The notes beneath the pieces are model-generated. The model was not told where the DNA came from. It saw nothing but the letters and a program-made list of their open reading frames with translations, and ran no database searches. From Epiperipatus broadwayi (taxonomy: Eukaryota; Onychophora; Udeonychophora; Euonychophora; Peripatidae), in NCBI GenBank assembly GCA_028023455.1, contig JAQFVV010011395.1, positions 64,001 to 128,000 of the forward strand: 64,000 nt of DNA, written 5' to 3'. Positions within the stretch are counted from its first letter, which is position 1; every line of letters starts with the position of its first letter. Shown here one piece after another: positions 48,750 through 59,689 of the stretch. Made by a program: the position numbers and the translations under genes.

Positions 48750-50210
48750 ACTGTGCTTACTATTTTGAATTCTAAGTCATTTATCACTTGTGTTTGTTGG
48801 TGGAGGTTTTGGGTAGTTTATTGCATTTAAAATGGCAGTCAGCATACTCTAAATCACAATTTTCTTACTTTTATTTTTTCTCCACTTTTCTACTTTCATC
48901 TGATTATACTTGTAACATTTCCTGAAACTCTGAAGCATTATTTGCAAAATCAATCACATTGTATCCAAAATGTAGATAACTGAAATAATCTCTACATTTT
49001 TACTCCTTAACTTCCTATTTTTTACTTCATAAAATACTTCTGAACAAAAAATATTTTTGAAATGTGGAATCTCCTTGTATATGTATAATTTCTTCAATAT
49101 CAGTTCTCCTAATATCATCAAAAAATAAAATTACTGTTGTTGTATTTTGATAAATATTCTTCAGAACATAATTTCTTTTTCTGGTATCTTGATAATCCAA
49201 AGTTCCAATAGAGATGTAAATACATATAGAATGAAATGTATTTTTATTACCTATAAATCAAAAACATAAAGGCAGCTTCTTGGTATGTTTTTCTACACTG
49301 ATGAAACAATTTTAAAATTTGCCTCTTTCTTGTGGTTGTTTTAAAAGCAAAGTTTACTTAAGACTAATTGTAATTATCTTGATAAAGATTTAATATAGAA
49401 ATGATAAAAGGCTGATAAGCTTATTTTTTCTATTATATGTCTTAATTGATAATTAGTACATTCATATAATCATCTGGCATATCTTTATCATTTAGATATT
49501 TAATAATAAAACTATGTCAAAAAATATTTCTTTTCTTACCCCTTTTAAAATATCAAAAATAATTGCATTATTTTCTGGAACTTTTTCTTAATAAATTTAG
49601 TTGCATATTTAAAGTACTTGGCAAATTGAAAAATGTAGGGGGTTCTTGTTTTTATTGTTTGTTTAATAATGCTTCTTTCTTTATCTTTGCAAATTTTCTG
49701 ATGATGTTTTTTTTGTAATAGCAATCCATTTATTTTTGTTATTGAAATAATTTTTTTCTATTACTCAGATGTTATTTTGTATTTTTTGAACTTTTTTATA
49801 ACTTTTCTTGCCAATTCATAATTTTGTCTTTTCACATCAGTATTAATTCTTTTTTGTATCATTTTATTTAACTTTAAATACTTATTTGTTTTAACAGTTC
49901 ATTTTTAAAATCCTTCATGTTATTTCATTTTATTTTGTATTCTTACTGTATTATACTATTGATATATTACTTCTTTTTTATTTAAGCCATTTGTCTTACA
50001 GATCTTTATTGATTTCAATCCAGTCTGAGTCATTATTAAACTATGACAATATTTTGAATTGATTTCAAAGTTCCAATTTAAATTAACTGCAGGATTTCTG
50101 AAAGTTAGGAATATCAACTTTTTAAAATAGTTTTCATCTGTCTGGTTCTGCATTGACATAAATAGTGCTAACTAATTGACAGTCATTTCCTCTGTTAAAT
50201 CTATTGAGAA
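48750..50210. other. No recognisable gene
   Basis: Low-complexity AT-rich DNA. The 67-residue minus-strand frame at 49956-50159 has no domain and is not called. Confidence 0.5.
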
Positions 50211-51060
50211 CATTGTTATAGTGAGTTTTTTTATTTTAAGAATGTTGTAATGAAAATTATTTGTTTTCTTAGTAAATTATCTGTTATCTATGACATTATG
50301 CATTTAAAAATATATGATTAATATTAATTTTTTCTGTTTTGTTTAGGTCTAAGACATGGAAAAAGAGAATATTTAGTAAAAAAAGTCTATGATTAAAATA
50401 TTAAAGATATTGATTATAGAATAAATCATTTTTTCATATTTATGCAAGGATTCATTATTTATCAAAATAATATTTTTTGACAAAACATATTTGAAAAATC
50501 ACTTATTTAATTATTTGTATGAAAATGTTATGAAATTAAAAACTAAAAAAAAGCCAAGCAGTTTTGAATTCAATAAATTTAAAAAAAAAACAGTCAGTCA
50601 GATAAAAACAAGTGATTATAATATGTTTAAACATATATTTACAATGATATCCTTATGAATATATAAATATACTTTCATAAAAGTTCACAAAATGTCTTGA
50701 TAGAAAATAGCTTTCATGATTAATAACATTTATTCAGTGAAATATTTAAAGACATACATAATCTATAAAATGTTTGTTTAGTCATTTTATCACTATGAGA
50801 TATTACAAAACACTATCATCTTCCTGAAAATTTAGTATGGGAAAAATGGAAAACCTGTTTGTTAATTTTTGTGATTATGAGGGTCAAAATCTATAAGAAT
50901 GAGAAGCTTGAGAAATCCTGAAAAAAACCATATAAAAGAAAAACAAATAACTATCCATGTGTCTTTTGATAAAATTGAAATTATAGGAAATTACAGTATA
51001 AAAAGTTATTTATTGCACTGTGTGTAAATTCAAAAGTTTTTATAAAGGATTTATAAGAAA
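50210..51060 (+). repeat. Duplicated 5' flank or intron of zinc-finger copy 3, with conserved acceptor
   Basis: Aligns as reverse complement with about 1700-2450 and 22990-23880. The acceptor TTTTTTCTGTTTTGTTTAG lies at 50328-50346, followed by GTCTAAGACATGG. The conserved tract in three paralogues argues for a real exon start. The frame following it in this copy stops within about 15 codons in two of three frames. Confidence 0.7.
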
Positions 51061-51510
51061 ATATGAAAGAATACAGGAGAAAAATCTTGAATTTAGTTTG
51101 TGCTGATTTAAAGCTGCAGATAAAAGTAGGTTTAGAATACATGAAAGTAGGTTAGGAGAAAAATCATTTCAATATTGGACTGCTGAAAAACCTTTACAAT
51201 ATAATTTGTCTGAATACAAGCCTGCAGCTAAAAGTAGTTTATCAGTACATGAAGGAATGCATACAGGAGAAAAAACCTTTCCAGTATAGTTTCTGGACAT
51301 GTCTAATACTGCATGAAAGAACACTTACAGTGGAACAGCATGAACAGCATTTTCAATGTAATTTGTGTGCATTTAACACTGCACAAATAAGTTAGGTTAA
51401 ACTGAAAGGACACGTAGGGGGGAAATGCTTCCAATATAGCCTGTGTGCATTCAAAACTGCAAGAGAGTGACATTTTAGGTGACATCTTTTGGATATAATT
51501 TGTGTGAATA
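51060..51510 (+). pseudogene. Eroded leading fingers of zinc-finger copy 3
   Basis: Finger-like scraps with stops and frameshifts precede the open array: ISVHEGMHTGEK-type sequence near 51240-51280, FQCNLCAFNTAQIS near 51350-51395 and FQYSLCAFKTARE near 51430-51465. The last one before the open frame reads FGYNLCEY (about 51488-51511); a 2-base loss then shifts it into the frame of the next entry. The ancestral array was therefore longer at its N-terminal end. Confidence 0.75.
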
Positions 51511-52841
51511 TGACTGCTTGTGAAAGTAGATTAAGACTGCATGAAAGGACTCATTTAACAGAAAAGCCATTCCAGTGTAGTGTCTGTGACTTTAAGACTA
51601 CAGCTAAAGACAATTTATCAAGACATGAAAGGATACACACAGGAGCAAAACATTTCCAGTGTAATTTGCATGAATATAATGCTACAGCTGAAAGTAGTTT
51701 AATTCAGCATAAAAGAACACATACAGGAGGAAAATTATTTCAATGTAGTTTCTGTGAATATAAGACTGCCAGAAAATACCGTATAACCCTGCATGAAAGG
51801 ATACATAGCGGAGAAAAACCGTTTCAGTGTTCTTTCTGTGCATTCCGAACTGCATGGAAAGCCAGTTTGATTCTGCATGAAAGGATACACACAGGAGAAA
51901 AACCGTTTCATTGTAGTTTATGTGATTATAAGACTGGAGAAAAAAATAGGTTAAACATCCATGAAAAAACTCATACAGGAGAAAAATCATTCCAGTGTAG
52001 TTTATGTGAATATAAGGCTGCACACAAAAGCAATTTATCAGCACACGAAACAATACATACAGGAAAAAAACCATTCCAATGCAGTTTCTGTGAATATAAG
52101 ACTGCACACAAACCCAATTTATCAGTACATGAAAGAATTCATACAGGAGAAAAGCCATTCCAATGCAGTTTCTGCAAATTTAAGACTGCAGGTAAATATT
52201 ATTTATCAGTACATGAAAGGGGACATACAGGAGAAAAGCCTTTTGAATGTAGTTTATGTACATTCAAAACTGCATTACAGCAGCGTTTAAGAAAGCATGA
52301 AAAAACACATAAAGAAGAACAACTTTTTCAATGTCATTTATGTGATGTCAAGTCTGCAAGTAAAATTTCTTTAATCAATCACAAAAAAAGCCACATGTTC
52401 AGTTTGACAGAATTCAAGACTGCTGATAAAAGTGTCGGGAGATATCACAAAAGAATGCATACAAAAAAAAGAATTTTTGAATGCACTTTATGTCATTTGA
52501 AAAATTTTGACAGAAAGCATTTAAAAACACAGACCTTACAACATTCTTTTCAATACAATTCATGTGGACTTGAAACTTCTAACGAAGATAATTTTAATAT
52601 TCATGATGGCACACATATCAAAGATAATTTTTTAAATTTCACTTTGTATAAAAACAAAGTGCTTTTTAATAATAACTTTAAAAATGCAAGTGAAAAATCT
52701 TTAATTATTAATCATTTATTTACTTGCAGATTGTGTGATTACAAAGCAATTGATAAAATTGATTGGGAAACTCATGAAAATAAACATTTTACTAAACAGG
52801 AGTTTGTAAACCTTGTTGTTTTACTATCTTCAGAGATGTAA
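51489..52841 (+). CDS. C2H2 zinc-finger protein, multi-finger (copy 3, best preserved)
   Basis: A 450-residue open frame with about ten well-formed C2H2 fingers (C-x2-C-x12-H-x3-H) joined by HTGEKPF-type linkers. Units include [57 protein letters not shown] and a final CRLCDYKAIDKIDWETH. Fingers 2 and 11-13 lack ligands. The aromatic residue sits two places after the second cysteine (C-x-Y/F-K-T), as in CTCF- or REST-type fingers. Such proteins bind specific DNA in the nucleus. The first ATG (51489) lies in a finger whose frame was shifted by a 2-base loss, so MDIICVN is probably not an original start. The true N-terminus may come from an upstream exon, or the gene may now be dying. No KRAB, BTB or ZAD domain is seen. 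A polyadenylation signal follows at 53071. Confidence 0.7.
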   Translation: MDIICVNMTACESRLRLHERTHLTEKPFQCSVCDFKTTAKDNLSRHERIHTGAKHFQCNLHEYNATAESSLIQHKRTHTGGKLFQCSFCEYKTARKYRITLHERIHSGEKPFQCSFCAFRTAWKASLILHERIHTGEKPFHCSLCDYKTGEKNRLNIHEKTHTGEKSFQCSLCEYKAAHKSNLSAHETIHTGKKPFQCSFCEYKTAHKPNLSVHERIHTGEKPFQCSFCKFKTAGKYYLSVHERGHTGEKPFECSLCTFKTALQQRLRKHEKTHKEEQLFQCHLCDVKSASKISLINHKKSHMFSLTEFKTADKSVGRYHKRMHTKKRIFECTLCHLKNFDRKHLKTQTLQHSFQYNSCGLETSNEDNFNIHDGTHIKDNFLNFTLYKNKVLFNNNFKNASEKSLIINHLFTCRLCDYKAIDKIDWETHENKHFTKQEFVNLVVLLSSEM

Positions 52842-53860
52842 TTTTTTTTTACCTTCAGATTGTGAAAAATGTGCTAAAGAGATGTAATTCACTGCAGTTT
52901 TAAAAATATTGCCTATTATAGCAATGATTCATTATTCTGTTCAGTCACAAACATTATTTCAATATACTGACTGCACACTTTATAAGTAAGTGGAATGCCA
53001 CAGTGCATTAAAGAGATAGATATCTTGATGTTATGTCTTTAAGTAATTATATATTTGAACATTTCATAGCAATAAAGTAAATTTTTGTATTCAAGAGCAA
53101 AATGGCTTTTTCCATTTTAATTGAATGAATCTTCAAACTAACGATTTTAATTTAATTGCCTCATAGAGAAAATCATTTTTGCATAGAGTTGGATATATAT
53201 ATAAAATCTTGTGCTTAAAAGAGTGCTGTCAAAAAATTTTAGACTTGTCATTTAATAAAATTGCAGTGGATTCATTTTAGAGGCTGCTTATTGTGAATTT
53301 TATGATTAAATTACAATTTTTAGTCAGTCTGTATTAGTAATGTGAAAATATAATGATAAGTAAAATTGTATTAATAGTCCATGATATTTTTTTTAGAAAG
53401 GGTAAGAACATAAATTTATATACCTACCAGTTTTGTCGTTTTAAGTTTAATATTATTTTATTGCAGTTTATGTTAATGAATTCACAAATTAAAATGTATC
53501 TCTAACTTTAATAAGTAAATATTTCTTAATGATTCATAGCTTATTTTTTTAAACTAACAAAATTTTATTATAAATGTTCTCAAAATAATCAAGATAATTT
53601 ATATTTAAAAAATTTCAGAATGTTTGTTGTAAGAACGAAATGCACATTTATGTTATATTGCTCATTGAAAATAAGGGAACTGTGTATTTTAAATCCTAAT
53701 TCTCAGAGTATAAGTATAAAGTCTAGTGTAGAATATTCATTTATAATTCAGTATATATAATGCCTTTATACATTTTGTACTTCTGATGAAGACTTGTACA
53801 GTTGAAACTGTAAGCTTTAAATCCACATATAGTTGAGCAATATAAATGTAATATTAACTA
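52842..53860 (+). repeat. Duplicated 3' flank of zinc-finger copy 3
   Basis: Aligns as reverse complement with 19880-20960 over about 1 kb with many substitutions. No gene is seen. A block with CTTGTACAGTTGAAACTGTA near 53793 is shared by both copies. Confidence 0.75.
53071..53076 (+). terminator. Polyadenylation signal AATAAA for zinc-finger copy 3
   Basis: AATAAA lies 230 bp after the stop codon, within TTTCATAGCAATAAAGTAAA. The aligned site in copy 2 reads AATGAA. Confidence 0.6.
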
Positions 53861-54560
53861 TGTAGTAGGTGAAATATGAATCATTTTTTATAAAACTATA
53901 TAGTATTATAAAGTTATTTCAAATCGTTGATGCATATCTGGTTTGCAAAATTGAGTATTTACTGAAAACAAGTTTAATCACTTGAGGATAATTCTTTTTT
54001 ATTTTTTGATGTGAATATTGTAAAATATTGCCAAATGTCAAATTTACAGATTTTCATAAACAGCAGAGAATTGTATTTAATTAATACTATTAGAAATAAC
54101 ATTTGTGTTTTTTCCTATTGGAAAATAAAAATTCACTAAATACCTAATTGTATACTGAATGTTCTAGTGAAAACGTGATTAGTTTTGCCTCCAAACTGCC
54201 TCTAATACTATCTCTGAATTAGGGCCCATGTTATGTGGAGGTATAGCTTATCTCACCATAAAAGTTTTAATATGCTAACATGTAGATCCAATACCTATGA
54301 CCTGTGAGAGTTAACATGTAATTGTATATCTGAAAATAAGTGATTGAAAAAAACCTGCTGAATTTTAACTATTATTTAACTTCAAACTTACTGGTCAGAT
54401 CTATTCACAAAGCTTAATATTAAAAACCACCATTCACAAAACAATTATATTTATTGTTTAGCTCCAAAACTTTTTTTAAACTGAGTGGTGTAACGGTCAG
54501 CACACATATTCTCTTGTTTAATATAAAATCTCAATATTATAATCAATTTATGTTATTGAT
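53861..54560. other. No recognisable feature
   Basis: AT-rich sequence without supported genes or repeats. Confidence 0.5.
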
Positions 54561-55144
54561 TGATTAGATATGCACACCGCTTGATGGCATTGTTTATGTT
54601 CCAAACACATAAAAATGCCATTTACACAGCCCAGAGCTTACGGTTTATAGAACAGTGATGTTCATACTAGCCGCTGCTTGATGGCATTGTTTATGTGCTA
54701 AACCAAAATTTCGTTTACATGGCCTGAAGCTTACAGCTTATAGAACAGTGATGTTCATATTAGCCATTGTAGGCCTATAATTATTCAATTTTAAAAAAAT
54801 TTAATTCTTATGTTTTATAATGTTTATAATAGTGGCTTTTTTGCAGATAAAGAGCAGTTAGGAGACAACTAAAATTGCATGTTGTTTTGGAAAATTGTAA
54901 TGTTTGTTTGATCAGAGTAGTGCATCTTTTGGACAATCCTTTAGATCATCAAAAACATCAGCCCCTGGTCCTGCACATTCCGGCACTATGCACTGACATA
55001 TATAATGTACTGTAATTTAAATCTGTAAGTATTCCATTTTAGAAAATAATGTTGATTCACAATGAAAAGTTGGGTGGTGTAAATGGCATTTTTATATGTT
55101 TTAGCACCTAAACAACACCATCAAGTGGCATGCATGTCTAATCA
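54561..55144. mobile_element. MITE-like element with about 67 bp terminal inverted repeats
   Basis: The left end 54561-54627 (TGATTAG ... CTTGATGGCATTGTTTA ... GCCATTTACAC) is complementary to the right end 55077-55144 (GTGTAAATGGC ... CTAATCA). Just inside the left end a unit of about 95 bp is tandemly duplicated (GATGGCATTGTTTATGT at about 54582 and 54679; TATAGAACAGTGATGTTCAT at about 54645 and 54738). The 584 bp element has no open frame. No clear target duplication was found. Confidence 0.75.
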
Positions 55145-55884
55145 TCACTACCAAATTTATTCATATATATCTCAATATTCTTTGTAATCCATCTTTGACA
55201 GAGATAAATGGATATTCAAACAAGCATATAAATAATTCTTTCCTGAATAAATATAAAATAGTCATTCTTTCATTAAATTGTTTTACCACATGTTCTTAAT
55301 ACACATTTTAGTTTTTCTGCAATGTATATATGATTAAATTAAGCTTATTTAAATTTCAAAATAAAAAAACTTATTTTAACACACATTTGTACTGTATACA
55401 ATTACAAGCATTTATTCTACAACTGTTGATATAACTCAATTAGGACATACTAGCTAATTTTTTAAAAAACCTTACATCATTTCTTTATATGATATGTAAA
55501 GTATTTTAACACTCGCTTAAAAGATATCTATTATGTTTATTGTCCACTTTTTTTTAATATTCAAACAGAACAAAACAACAACTTAAGATTTTTTAAAAAT
55601 CACTTAGGGAAAAAGAAATTTTCTAATTTAGGTTCCCATGACAATGTTTTTCTCTTCTCAAGTCACAGCAATATAAGTATTATATAAAATATATATACAC
55701 TCAGACTTTCACACGACCCTCAGCTTTACATGCTATCTCATACTGCTGATAAACATGATCACACTCATGTCAAAAAGATAAATAATCACCAATATAAATA
55801 CTTTGTGCTAAACCAGCACTCGTCAGTTGGTCCAGATTATCATCTCCATACATATATACAATCAATGTTCAGCTTTATATTAAG
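55145..55884. other. No recognisable gene
   Basis: AT-rich stretch before the LTR element. It adjoins the pre-insertion target site (TTAAGATAG). Confidence 0.5.
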
Positions 55885-55888
55885 ATAG

Positions 55889-57764
55889 TGTAACGGAATA
55901 GCGTTACATGGGATTTGAACCCAGGCATATGAGATTATATTAAACTATAATCAATTGACGAAATGAATGACAGGAACAAAACTTTTAAAAAAGCGGTCTT
56001 GCTTTAATAATAAACGAGAAACAGCCGTTTCTAAAGCATGATCGCAGCTATATAAGAGTACCTGTCAAATTTATTGAAATAAAAAAGTAAAAGAGTTTTT
56101 TTTATTATTTTGTGTTTGTTTGTTAAGAATAAATCTATAATCATTAGTTGTAGTTTTTTTTTGCATTTTTAATTAATTAAAGAGAGAGGAATGATTGAAC
56201 GCAAGTTTAACTTTTATTAAATCATTTGAATCATTTTGAACAAAAGGGGAAAATGAATAAATTAATTTGCAATATGTTCTGAAATTCCAAGCGATCTAAA
56301 ATTATTTTAAATAGGGGTAATTAGTAAATGTAAAATTAGAGAAATTGAAACAATAGGCAGGATATGTGCTGGTACGCCTAGATAAAATAAGCCAAATTTA
56401 GAAACAGAGGTGAGAAAAAGTGTACACTGCTATTGTACAACTCAGACTTCTGTCTCCAGCGAAACAATACCTGAAAAAATGGTCAAATTGAGTGAAATTC
56501 CAAAGTGGTGTAAACGATCCCAGAAATCACGGAATTGAGTTAACACTCGATGGACTTATAAGATGAAGGGACTCACAGGTGCATGGGAGTGATTGGGTGA
56601 GAAAAATTCAAGGTGTGAGGGCGGGAAGGAAGAGATCAAAAAGGCCGGACAGCACTTTTCAGATGATTATTGAATTAGACTATTATTGATTATTATTAGA
56701 CTATTGAAATCTAACAGAGATGCGTTGCTGAACATAAAATTCGCGGCTTGACCGCCGGACCTCCGCGTCCAGCTCAGCTGATTGCCAATAGGATGCTCGT
56801 AACACCGGAGAAACTTCACATAAGGACCACACACGCTTTTGAGACCTTGCAAATTGCCGGAATGCTTCGTTAAAGAAGAAACCATCGCTCAGGATCCCAT
56901 TACAGTCTTTCTACGTTCCACAGGTAGCTATCTTTAAATTGTCGTATTCACTTATGCACCAAAATAAAATAACTTTAATAACCAGAACTATTAAAAAACA
57001 TTAAGCTAAAATGATAAAGTTACTCTTGACCATTAATGAACGATTCGAGAATCTAACCAAATAAGTTTGCCTACAGATTAACATTCTTTAAAATATGTGC
57101 GAAGTCACCTTGAAATCTATATTTAATTATCTCGGCTTGCCGATCATATACCTGCATTAATTGTTAGTAAACAGATTAAATAAAACATTTATTTAACTAG
57201 TATTTTTTGTTATTAATTGCTTGGAATTTCAACATAAATTTATATAATAGGAATGAGTGCTAGAGCGATCAAATTTGTTTGTATATGAATGAATGCATTT
57301 GATATTTTTGGTGTTGGGATTTTATTTTATTTATGCTTATGTTTGTTATGTTCTCTTAGATTAAATTAAGTTTGATTAATTTATTCTGTGGGATATAGGG
57401 CGGGCCCTCATATAATAAGTAATTGATCGTGAGTGAAAGATCACAGATACGATGTAATTTGAAGGGTAATATTGGCTGTGTTCGTTTCTTGCTTCCGACT
57501 GGAGTGATGCACGGGCATGTTTTGTGATATAGTTGAGTGAGCTTATGCACATACGTGGCGGACTCTTATAAAAGTTCTCCTGGCGCCTATTACTTGGATT
57601 CAATCCGAATTTACGTATAAAATAAATAAAGCGTACGTGTATATGTGTTTGAAATTATCTTCACAGAACATTATGTAATCCCCCGGACGCAAGAACACAG
57701 CAGATTCGTAATAGTGACGTTATTGAGTGAGCGGTAGCGCGCTCACGCACACCGGGCGGATACA
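55889..57764 (+). repeat. 5' LTR
   Basis: Starts TGTAACGGAATAGCGTTACA, itself a short palindrome, and ends GGCGGATACA, giving TG...CA ends. A TATAAAAG box at 57567-57574 and an AATAAATAAA polyadenylation signal at 57621-57630 place the transcript start and end near the 3' side, so U3 is very long and R-U5 short. Frames inside the LTR (such as 57356-57550, minus) recur in the other LTR only because the sequence is duplicated. Confidence 0.92.
57567..57574 (+). promoter_or_regulatory. LTR TATA box
   Basis: TATAAAAG in a GC-richer context, about 50 bp before the AATAAA signal. Also present in the 3' LTR near 62227. Confidence 0.55.
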
Positions 57765-57766
57765 TT

Positions 57767-57784
57767 TGGCGCGTCAACGTGGCC
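57767..57784 (+). other. Primer-binding-like site
   Basis: TGGCGCGTCAACGTGGCC begins two bases after the LTR end. TGG matches the CCA end of a tRNA, as expected for minus-strand priming. The tRNA species was not assigned. Confidence 0.6.
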
Positions 57785-58534
57785 CGAAACTATTGTTTCA
57801 AGTGGTGGGACCGACGTGGATACAGCTGACGTTTCTAACAACGAAAGCAAATCTAAAAGAGAGGGCGCTCGAAATAACAGAATAAATTATCTATTAAAGC
57901 GGGGGGAAATTTTCGGAATCACCATAAAATAAAATCATTAAACGTTGCTTAAGGGAGTGGGAAAGGGATTTAGTTCTCTTATTAGCACTAAAATAATCAA
58001 GCATCCGAATATACTTAATAGTTGTAGAAGGCTGTGGAATAGCGGGATTCCGTGGAAGAAAGATCGTATATTAAAAGGAAGCAAATTAATAAATTAATTT
58101 CTATGTTAAAATTAAATGCAAATAATTTAAGCGCAAATAAAAATATATATATATACATCGTTAAAAGACGTATTTATATTCTTGCACAAAGGAAGTACTG
58201 TAACTGGGATCTTGTTAGGAGTTTTGTGTTTTACTTAAAAAAAGAGAAGGGGGCTAAAGAAAGAGGTCAACATAGCGTATATGTATAAGGACGCATATAA
58301 CCATAGAATAGATATAGCCGCACATATAATCGATAGCTGCTGAATAGAAATGGAGGGAACAGAGGGACCTGGGATAGTATGAGCGATAGAAACCAAATTG
58401 GAGGAAGGACAGGAGCTGTGGGAATTTTGAAGGGCAAGGAGCATCTAAGGATAGGATAAGACAGTCAGTGGGACCCGCGGAGTAGTAGGTAGCGAGCCGT
58501 GGATTACTATAAATTATAAATCAGATAGTAAACA
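57785..58534 (+). other. Retrotransposon leader
   Basis: Sequence between the primer site and gag. The 78-codon frame at 58052-58288 contains low-complexity sequence and is not called. This region would hold packaging signals, none of which can be recognised by eye. Confidence 0.5.
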
Positions 58535-59689
58535 ATGGAAGAAAACCCAGATGAAAGCATGTGGGAACAGACGGGGGAGAGTCCAATACAATTTAAAAAA
58601 CAGGATACGGAGAATGAAGGGGATATTAAAACATTAATAAAGATGATGACGCAAATGATGGCCGAAATGAGGGAAGATAGAGAAGAGCGTAGAAGAGATA
58701 GGGAAGAGTTTAAAGAGGAGATAAGGCAATTACTCAGGGGAAAGGAAGTGAAGTCAGAAGAGAACAAAGGGGAAGATAGTAGTTTAGCCAATGTTGAGGA
58801 AAAAATAGACCAGAATAGGATGGAGATGGACAAAACGAAAACAGACCTGAATGATCTAAAGGAAAGGGTAGAGATACTAACGGATAATGTAGAAAAGGGA
58901 AATAGGCATCAAGATGCGATGAAGGAAGCTATCAGGCAGACGGAGGAGGCGTGTCATGAAATTAGACAACACCAGGACGAAGTCCGAGAGGCACTGGGAG
59001 AGTGGGGACAGAGAATCCAAAGGATTGAAGCAGACCAGGGACATGGGAATGTGGGTAGAAGGATGGAAGAGATGGAGAAGAGATGGGAAAGGCAGATGTC
59101 GCAACGGGACACAAGTCGTGTATGGGCGGAGAGACAGATGAAGATAGAAATATTTAGGGCAGGAGAAAACGAAAACCCAATGGACCACCTCGAAAGCATC
59201 AGGAATCTGTTTGGAGAACCAACGGCGAGAGAACCTGACCGAATAAATATTGCAAGCGGATACCTACAGGGCCCAGCGAGAGACTGGTGGAGGACGCTGG
59301 AATTTAAACCCCGGTCATATGAGGAATATAAGGAAGAAGTTTTGCGGTGTTTCTGGAACACAGCACGTCAAGAAGGGACTTATTTTAGAATCACCAGGGA
59401 GAAATATGGGGGAAGGCCCAGTGAGACGGCCACTCAGTTTTATTATAGGCAGGTGGCAAGCCTTCAACAATTGCCTGTGTACCATATGACGGAGATGCAG
59501 ATCATCTCGATAATAAGGCACAATATGCCAACCACCCTCAGACACATGATGCTGGGAAGGGATTGCAAAGGGATCCATGAAATGGGGGAAATGATAGCAA
59601 AATTTGAGCAAGAAGAGGGGATAGGAGGGCAGATAGAGAGGTCTAGTAATGAACAACCCAGAAAACGAGTACCACCGGACCGATACTAA
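58535..59689 (+). CDS. gag: Gag-like protein of the LTR retrotransposon
   Basis: A 384-residue intact frame. Residues 1 to about 195 are highly charged and rich in E, K, R and Q, with heptad-like spacing that suggests a long coiled coil. From about residue 205 a retrotransposon gag (capsid) domain follows: IEIFRAGENENPMDHLESI, GPARDWWRTLEFKPRSYEEY, EVLRCFWNTARQEG and ETATQFYYRQVASLQQL. The protein would assemble around the element's RNA in the cytoplasm. There is no CCHC zinc knuckle at the C-terminus, which ends in basic sequence (RKRVPPDRY) that may bind RNA instead. No pol frame overlaps or follows. The family resembles gag proteins of Ty3/gypsy elements of arthropods, judged by motif style only. 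Confidence 0.85.
   Translation: MEENPDESMWEQTGESPIQFKKQDTENEGDIKTLIKMMTQMMAEMREDREERRRDREEFKEEIRQLLRGKEVKSEENKGEDSSLANVEEKIDQNRMEMDKTKTDLNDLKERVEILTDNVEKGNRHQDAMKEAIRQTEEACHEIRQHQDEVREALGEWGQRIQRIEADQGHGNVGRRMEEMEKRWERQMSQRDTSRVWAERQMKIEIFRAGENENPMDHLESIRNLFGEPTAREPDRINIASGYLQGPARDWWRTLEFKPRSYEEYKEEVLRCFWNTARQEGTYFRITREKYGGRPSETATQFYYRQVASLQQLPVYHMTEMQIISIIRHNMPTTLRHMMLGRDCKGIHEMGEMIAKFEQEEGIGGQIERSSNEQPRKRVPPDRY

Noticed and set aside
51682-52158. 158-residue minus-strand open frame across the zinc-finger array
   Set aside because: It is antisense to the repeated finger units; the periodic codons of C2H2 arrays leave long antisense frames. The same effect explains 229-498 and 22404-22901.
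57356-57603. Small proteins encoded within the LTR (minus strand), repeated at 62016-62263
   Set aside because: Presence in both LTRs reflects LTR duplication, not selection. One residue differs through an LTR substitution, and no domain is seen.
58877-59656. Minus-strand frames of 103-135 residues opposite gag
   Set aside because: They are shadows of the gag gene, whose plus-strand frame has the recognisable capsid motifs.
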